Shown here piece after piece: positions 59,584 to 64,000 of a stretch of DNA of 64,000 nucleotides. The translations under genes and the position numbers were made by a program. The stretch comes from Tragulus kanchil (Eukaryota; Chordata; Mammalia; Artiodactyla; Tragulidae), in the NCBI GenBank assembly GCA_022376925.1, contig JAIOJX010000024.1, forward strand, positions 166,873,608-166,937,607, given 5' to 3'. How positions within the stretch are numbered: the stretch's first letter is position 1; every line of letters starts with the position of its first letter. The notes beneath the pieces are model-generated. The model saw only the letters and a program-made list of their open reading frames with translations, made no database searches and was not told the origin of the DNA.

Positions 59584-59953
59584 AAATAAACTGTCTTTCT
59601 TTAGCTCTATGAGGCATAAAATTTCTAAGATCTCCTAAGGTCACAGATACAACAAAGGCTATACCACCTTAATAAAATTCCACAATCCTAAAAAGAAAAT
59701 ACTGTACATGGTTACACTCCATTCAAATTCACGTATGAGTTGGTGTACATTTCCTATCCAACACAATATGGAGATGTGTCTTTCTCAAGCAGACAGAAAA
59801 AAGTGCACTCCCTTTCTGGATTGTGTGAGCAAGAGGTGCCTTTGTGATCAGTCGCACATAGATCCACTGCTACAGGACAGCAGATAACACAGCAAATTAA
59901 CATTAACATGAACAAACAAATGTCCACGTTTATGAGTTGGTGTACCCTTTCCT

Positions 59954-59981
59954 GCAGTAACAACCTCCTCCGTAGCCACTA
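59954..59981 (-). pseudogene. GABPB1: Duplicated GABPB1 exon edge with splice acceptor
   Basis: The first 28 bases of the exon at 58887-58914, with its ccag acceptor and poly-pyrimidine tract, recur here in the upstream intron with one substitution (t to c at 59968). The fragment encodes VATEEVVTA and then runs into unrelated sequence without the rest of the exon or its donor. It belongs to the 1.07-kb tandem duplication 58887-60980. Confidence 0.85.
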
Positions 59982-60163
59982 CTGGAAAAAAAAAATGTAA
60001 ATGTAAAAATCAGTAAACAAGTACAGAAGCATGAAGAGAGTTTACTTTTGTTGTCTTTGCTTCTTTCTTATACAGAAAAGCTTTTATATGGTTTTTAAAT
60101 TCAGTGTCCAGCGGTGCTGTAAATGCCTATGTACACAGTCAGTTCCAGCTACCTAGGCATACG

Positions 60164-60650
60164 TGCACACTCAGTCACAGTCACGTCTGATTCTTTGCCA
60201 TCCATGGACTAGAGCCCACCAGGCTCCTCTTGTCCATGGGATTCTCCAGGCAAGAATACTGGAGTAGGAGGCTTCCCTGCTGGTCCAGTTCACCTTGCAG
60301 TGCAAGGGGCACCAGTTCTATCCCTGGCCTGGGAAGATCCCATGTGCCGCGAAGCGGCTGGACCGATGTGTCCAATTACGAGCCAGTGCTCTGCAGCACA
60401 TGCGCCCACAGCCAGAGCTCTGCAACGAGAGAGGCCACTGCCATGGGAGCCCACACAGGCCAAAGAATAAAGATGGATGAAAATAAATGGATACAAAAAT
60501 CTATCAAAGAGGCCAAAAATTAAAAAAAAAAAAAAAAGAATATTGGAAAAGATAGCCGTTTCCTTCTCCAGGGGATCTTCCCAACTCAAGGACTGAACCT
60601 GGGTCTCCTGCATTGCAGGCAGATTCTTTACCATCTGAGCTATTTGTTTA
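60164..60650 (-). repeat. Bov-A2 split by a CHR-like SINE (duplication copy)
   Basis: The whole nested pair of 59097-59583 recurs at offset about 1067, with a one-base shorter poly(A). Confidence 0.9.
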
Positions 60651-61079
60651 AATAAACTGTCTTTCTTTAGCTCTATGAGGCATAAAATTTCTAAGATCTC
60701 CTAAGGTCACAGATACAACAAAGGCTATACCACCTTAATAAAATTCCACAATCCTAAAAAGAAAATACTGTACATGGTTACACTCCATTCAAATTCACGT
60801 ATGAGTTGGTGTACATTTCCTATCCAACACAATATGGAGATGTGTCTTTCTCAAGCAGACAGAAAAAAGTGCACTCCCTTTCTGGATTGTGTGAGCAAGA
60901 GGTGCCTTTGTGATCAGTCGCACATAGATCCACTGCTACAGGACAGCAGATAACACAGCAAATTAACATTAACATGAACACAATGCAGAACTATGCTCCC
61001 AACGTCTTCTGAAAAGCTCAGAGAGGATTTTGGCAGCTGAAGAGAGTAGCACTCCAGGTCCCGCCTGCCTCGGTAAAGA

Positions 61080-61500
61080 AACTGACAAAATCCTTTCCCA
61101 CAGGCACTTTTACACCCAACTAACTACTGATCCCAAAGGAGAGACGCAGCGGCATTCACAGCAGCTCTCTGCACGGCAGTCACACACGTGAAACACATCA
61201 GACATCCGTCAAAAGCAGAGTGAATAAACAGTGGTCAGTTCACACACACAGCAATGAAAGTGACCACATACAAAACATGGATACATCTGGCAAAACCACA
61301 CTGAGTGATTAAATCTGACACAATATACATTTGAGTAGTTCCCATGTATTAACTGAGAAATGAGACTGGACGGAAGTGTTCACCTTGTGATAATTCACTG
61401 ATCTATGCATCAATGGACTTTTCCATATGGATGCTACATATCCACAAGAAAGCATCAAAAGGAAGGACAGCAAATGGATTCTAACACATTGAATTTTTAA
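61080..61500 (+). repeat. Ancient L1 3' UTR-like sequence
   Basis: ggagagacgcagcggcattc, cagcaatgaaagtgaccaca, acatggatacatctggcaaa and cttgtgataattcactgatc follow the order of an old L1M 3' end at low identity. Confidence 0.5.
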
Positions 61501-61654
61501 AAATCCATTCGTCCATGACAATACCTCAGGAAAAAACAGAGAAAGGGGGAAATAACAAAGTTCTTCTTGATAGGAGTATTACATTAATTAACAAAATAAG
61601 AAAAATTATCACTGTAAGCCCCAGTGCAATAACTGATTTAAGAAAGCATCACCA

Positions 61655-61725
61655 ATCGGGGGATATACATGACTAATCTGGGATCATACATGGATGCGGG
61701 AAAAAAACAAAACAAAACCCTGGTA
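61655..61725 (+). repeat. Bovine-type L1 3' tail fragment
   Basis: gggggatatacatgactaat followed by ctgggatcatacatg matches the L1 end at 25985-26025. Confidence 0.7.
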
Positions 61726-62016
61726 AAATGTTCTTGGGAAACAAGACATTCAAATGTTTTCAAGAATCACATCAAAGATTAGTATTAGTTCCAAAGGGGA
61801 AAATGTGCTTATAAAGACCTGGCAGGAGTTACCACTGTCAGGTCAAGTGCCTCCTGATGTGATGCAATAGGAAATTACAAAATATCACTTGTGTTCTTCC
61901 TGGAAATCTTTGACCTGAATCTAATTATTAAGAAACAAATGAATCTAGAATGATCCTGAAGAAAAATGGCTTAAAAACTCTACAAAGATTTCAAGGTCAT
62001 TAAGAACAAGTGAGGA

Positions 62017-62257
62017 GGGGCTTCCCTGGTGGTCCTGTGGATAAAGACTCTGCCTTGCAGTGCAAGGGGCGCCGGTTCAATCCCTGGCTCAGGAAGATTC
62101 CACGTGCCACGGAGCGGCTGGACCGATGTGTCCAATTACTAGCCAGCGCTCTGGAGCATGAGGCCCAGAGCCGGTGCTCTGTAGTAAGAGAGGTCACTAC
62201 AATGGGAGGCCCACACAGGTCAAAGTATAAAGACGGATGAAAATAAATAAATCAATA
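62017..62257 (+). repeat. CHR-like SINE, local family, with TSD
   Basis: Full copy flanked by aagaacaagtgaggag at 62002-62017 and about 62259-62274. Confidence 0.93.
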
Positions 62258-62274
62258 AAAGAACAAGTGAGGAG

Positions 62275-62426
62275 GACCTCCCTGGTGGTCCAGTGGCTAA
62301 GACTTCATGCTCCAAGGCAGGGGAGCTAGATCTGGTCAAGGAGCTATATCCTACATGTGCACCTAAGACCCTGCATAGCCAAACAAATAAATACATATAT
62401 TTTTTTAAGTTTAAAAAAAGAAAAAA
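62275..62426 (+). repeat. CHR/Bov-tA-type SINE sharing the same target
   Basis: acctccctggtggtccagtg, gactagatctggtca-like head and gcatagccaaacaaataaat tail. It is followed by a third aacaagtgagg (62427-62437), so two SINEs sit in one target. Confidence 0.8.
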
Positions 62427-62437
62427 ACAAGTGAGGG

Positions 62438-64000
62438 AATAGAACTGTCCTCGATTAGGGTGGACTAAAGAGACAAGACAATCGAATACAATCTGTGAAC
62501 TCTGGATCCTAGATGAAAAGAAACCATTATAAAAGATATTTTGTAGTTGAGGAAACTTGATTATGAACCATTATCTCAGATATTACAATTAAATTAATGT
62601 TTATGCTTTTAGAAAATCTAATAGAACAATGAATAGGTATAATCTGGCAAAATAAGCATCTGTCTGTGTCTGTGTGTGAACACACACACAGCTGTGAACA
62701 CAACTACAAAATATAAAGCTCATCTTCCGATTTTTCTGTGGAAAAAAGTTTAATATAACTAATTCTGAAAAAAGAAAGAAAAAAAACCCTTGATACGGTT
62801 TTTTGAAATGTGTTACACGAGGCTACACCAGAAGTGTAATGAAATAAAATCATTCTCTCCTAAAGTCATGCTACCCTTCAGATACACATTTGCTGTGAAA
62901 CATGCCCACTTGCTAACAACTTCCAGCAGAACATCACAGATATCAGCAACCACAGAACTTGCTAAACACAGAGAGGCCCTAATTACACAAGCTCCTTTAA
63001 AAACAACAAAAAAAGGCAAGGTAAGTCCTAGGACCCTAGTTTTCAAGGATGAACTCACGGCAACAGGTCTGGCTGAAAGTCTCGCTACTCTGCTATTGAC
63101 GTCACCAGCCATCATGATACTGGCCACAGACGATCTTCAAAATGCAAACAATCTTTATGTTTTGAGTTCTCTTACTTTTGTTTCTCTTAAACTATAACCA
63201 GGCTTTATCACCAAGCACTTAAGAAAATATCAGGAAGATAATTATAAAACGAAATGTAGGGCATAAAACAGTCACATATTCAACAGAACAACTACTGACG
63301 TTTTCAAAGACATTAACTATTCCTTTGATTAAAAAAAAAATATCCATATGAAAAAGAAATGTTCACTCTAGTTGAATGGTATCTATAAGTAGCAAATATT
63401 TTTAAAATATTATTTTAAAATAAATCATATGTAACAAATTTCTGAGATCACAGATAATCAAGGCGCAACTCAAGAACTTTCATCTTTGTACTCTTTGCAA
63501 TGACTTTCATTAAGATAATAGCATTCTGGCCTTTTCATCTAAAAAGCTTTCTTTTTAAGTTGTACTTTGGTGAGGAATTAAAAAAAAAATTATAAGAAAA
63601 CCAATTACGTAAAAAAACAAATATCCCCTCAGTAATACTAAGAACAATCCAACAGTGAAATGTTGAAACATGTAAGAATAAAACAGAAATCCTTAAAATG
63701 TTAAAAAAAACTCATTAAAAAATTATACATAAACAGATATACCCAAATATGAAGTCCCTAGATAAAACAAAATAACTGTAATAAATATTCACTCCTAATT
63801 TAAAAGTCAAGTTGTTATATACAAAGAGAGCATGGATAATCTCCGGCAACTTTGAAAATGTTTGAGACCTCTTGATCAACATGACTTCTGAATTTTTTAA
63901 TGCAAAAAAACCCCCCATCTTTGACATGTTATTAAAAAGACTGAAAATTCTGTATGTATATAAATGTTTCAACAATAAAACAACCCATGCCTACTGAAGG
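62438..64000. other. GABPB1 intron, AT-rich
   Basis: No GABPB1 exon, repeat family or RNA gene is recognised. An unrecognised 135-codon open frame spans 62790-63197 on the plus strand, and the minus strand is open over 62813-63127. Confidence 0.5.
62790..63197 (+). other. Unrecognised open frame, 135 codons
   Basis: It starts at an ATG giving MIRFFEMCYTRLHQKC and ends VSLKL. I recognise no domain. The opposite strand is open for about 104 codons over the same interval, which is more than expected in AT-rich intron. It could be a decayed retrocopy, a conserved non-coding block or chance. A full CRE palindrome, tgacgtca, lies at 63097-63104. Confidence 0.25.

Larger units (their letters stand above)
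58887..60980. repeat. Tandem duplication N, offset 1066-1067
   Basis: 58887-59914 recurs at 59954-60980, including 28 bases of a GABPB1 exon. Filler of 39 bp. Confidence 0.97.

Noticed and set aside
3898..60980. Unequal crossing-over between interspersed repeats as the cause of the duplications
   Set aside because: Breakpoints mostly do not lie in matching repeat pairs, and unit length would then vary widely rather than stay within 1067-1150 bp.
61000..64000. Further GABPB1 exons (segment upstream of the activation domain)
   Set aside because: I searched both for the expected FIIGPGG and SVLATLAALAEA text and found neither, so that exon lies beyond the window.

Overview
The window is ruminant nuclear DNA. 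It carries BovB (RTE) LINE sequence with recognisable endonuclease and reverse-transcriptase blocks, several Bov-A2-type SINEs and a bovine-type L1; Bov-A2 is known from pecoran ruminants. The species cannot be named from sequence alone. Two spliced protein-coding genes can be proved exon by exon, both on the minus strand. HDC (histidine decarboxylase) has exons 1-9 at 426-15259 and its 3' exons lie beyond the left edge. GABPB1 (GA-binding protein beta-1) has its last three coding exons at 44411-58914 and its 5' exons lie beyond the right edge. HDC next to GABPB1, both in the same orientation, is also the human 15q21.2 order. All splice sites found are GT-AG and all codon phases join correctly.

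Layout. 1-15.3 kb: HDC, with introns holding Bov-A2, MIR and CHR-like SINEs, a BovB copy (3.6-6.9 kb) and a 5S rRNA fragment fused to a Bov-A2. 15.3-41.9 kb: intergenic DNA dominated by retroelements. These are an old L1 3' end, a nested bovine-type L1 with target-site duplications but no ORF1 (18.1-26.1 kb), further L1 tails, and a BovB with an inverted 5' part (38.6-41.9 kb). 41.9-64 kb: the 3' UTR, last three coding exons and introns of GABPB1, with many copies of one SINE family, MLT1-type LTR sequence and a CpG-rich block.

The strongest unexplained signal is fourteen direct tandem duplications of nearly constant length (offsets 1067-1150 bp) between 3.9 and 61 kb. Together they add about 15.5 kb, nearly a quarter of the window. 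They ignore feature boundaries, cutting across L1, BovB, unique intron, 3' UTR and the edge of a GABPB1 exon. Copies are almost identical apart from small indels, and many junctions carry short filler, some of it copied from nearby. I read this as most probably a systematic assembly artefact. If raw reads supported it, it would be a remarkable local replication phenomenon. I see no new multi-gene system; most of the remaining open reading frames are repeat-derived or chance.

The two genes have unrelated jobs. HDC makes histamine from histidine in the cytosol. GABPB1 is the nuclear activation subunit that pairs with the ETS protein GABPA. Their adjacency is conserved synteny, not a pathway.
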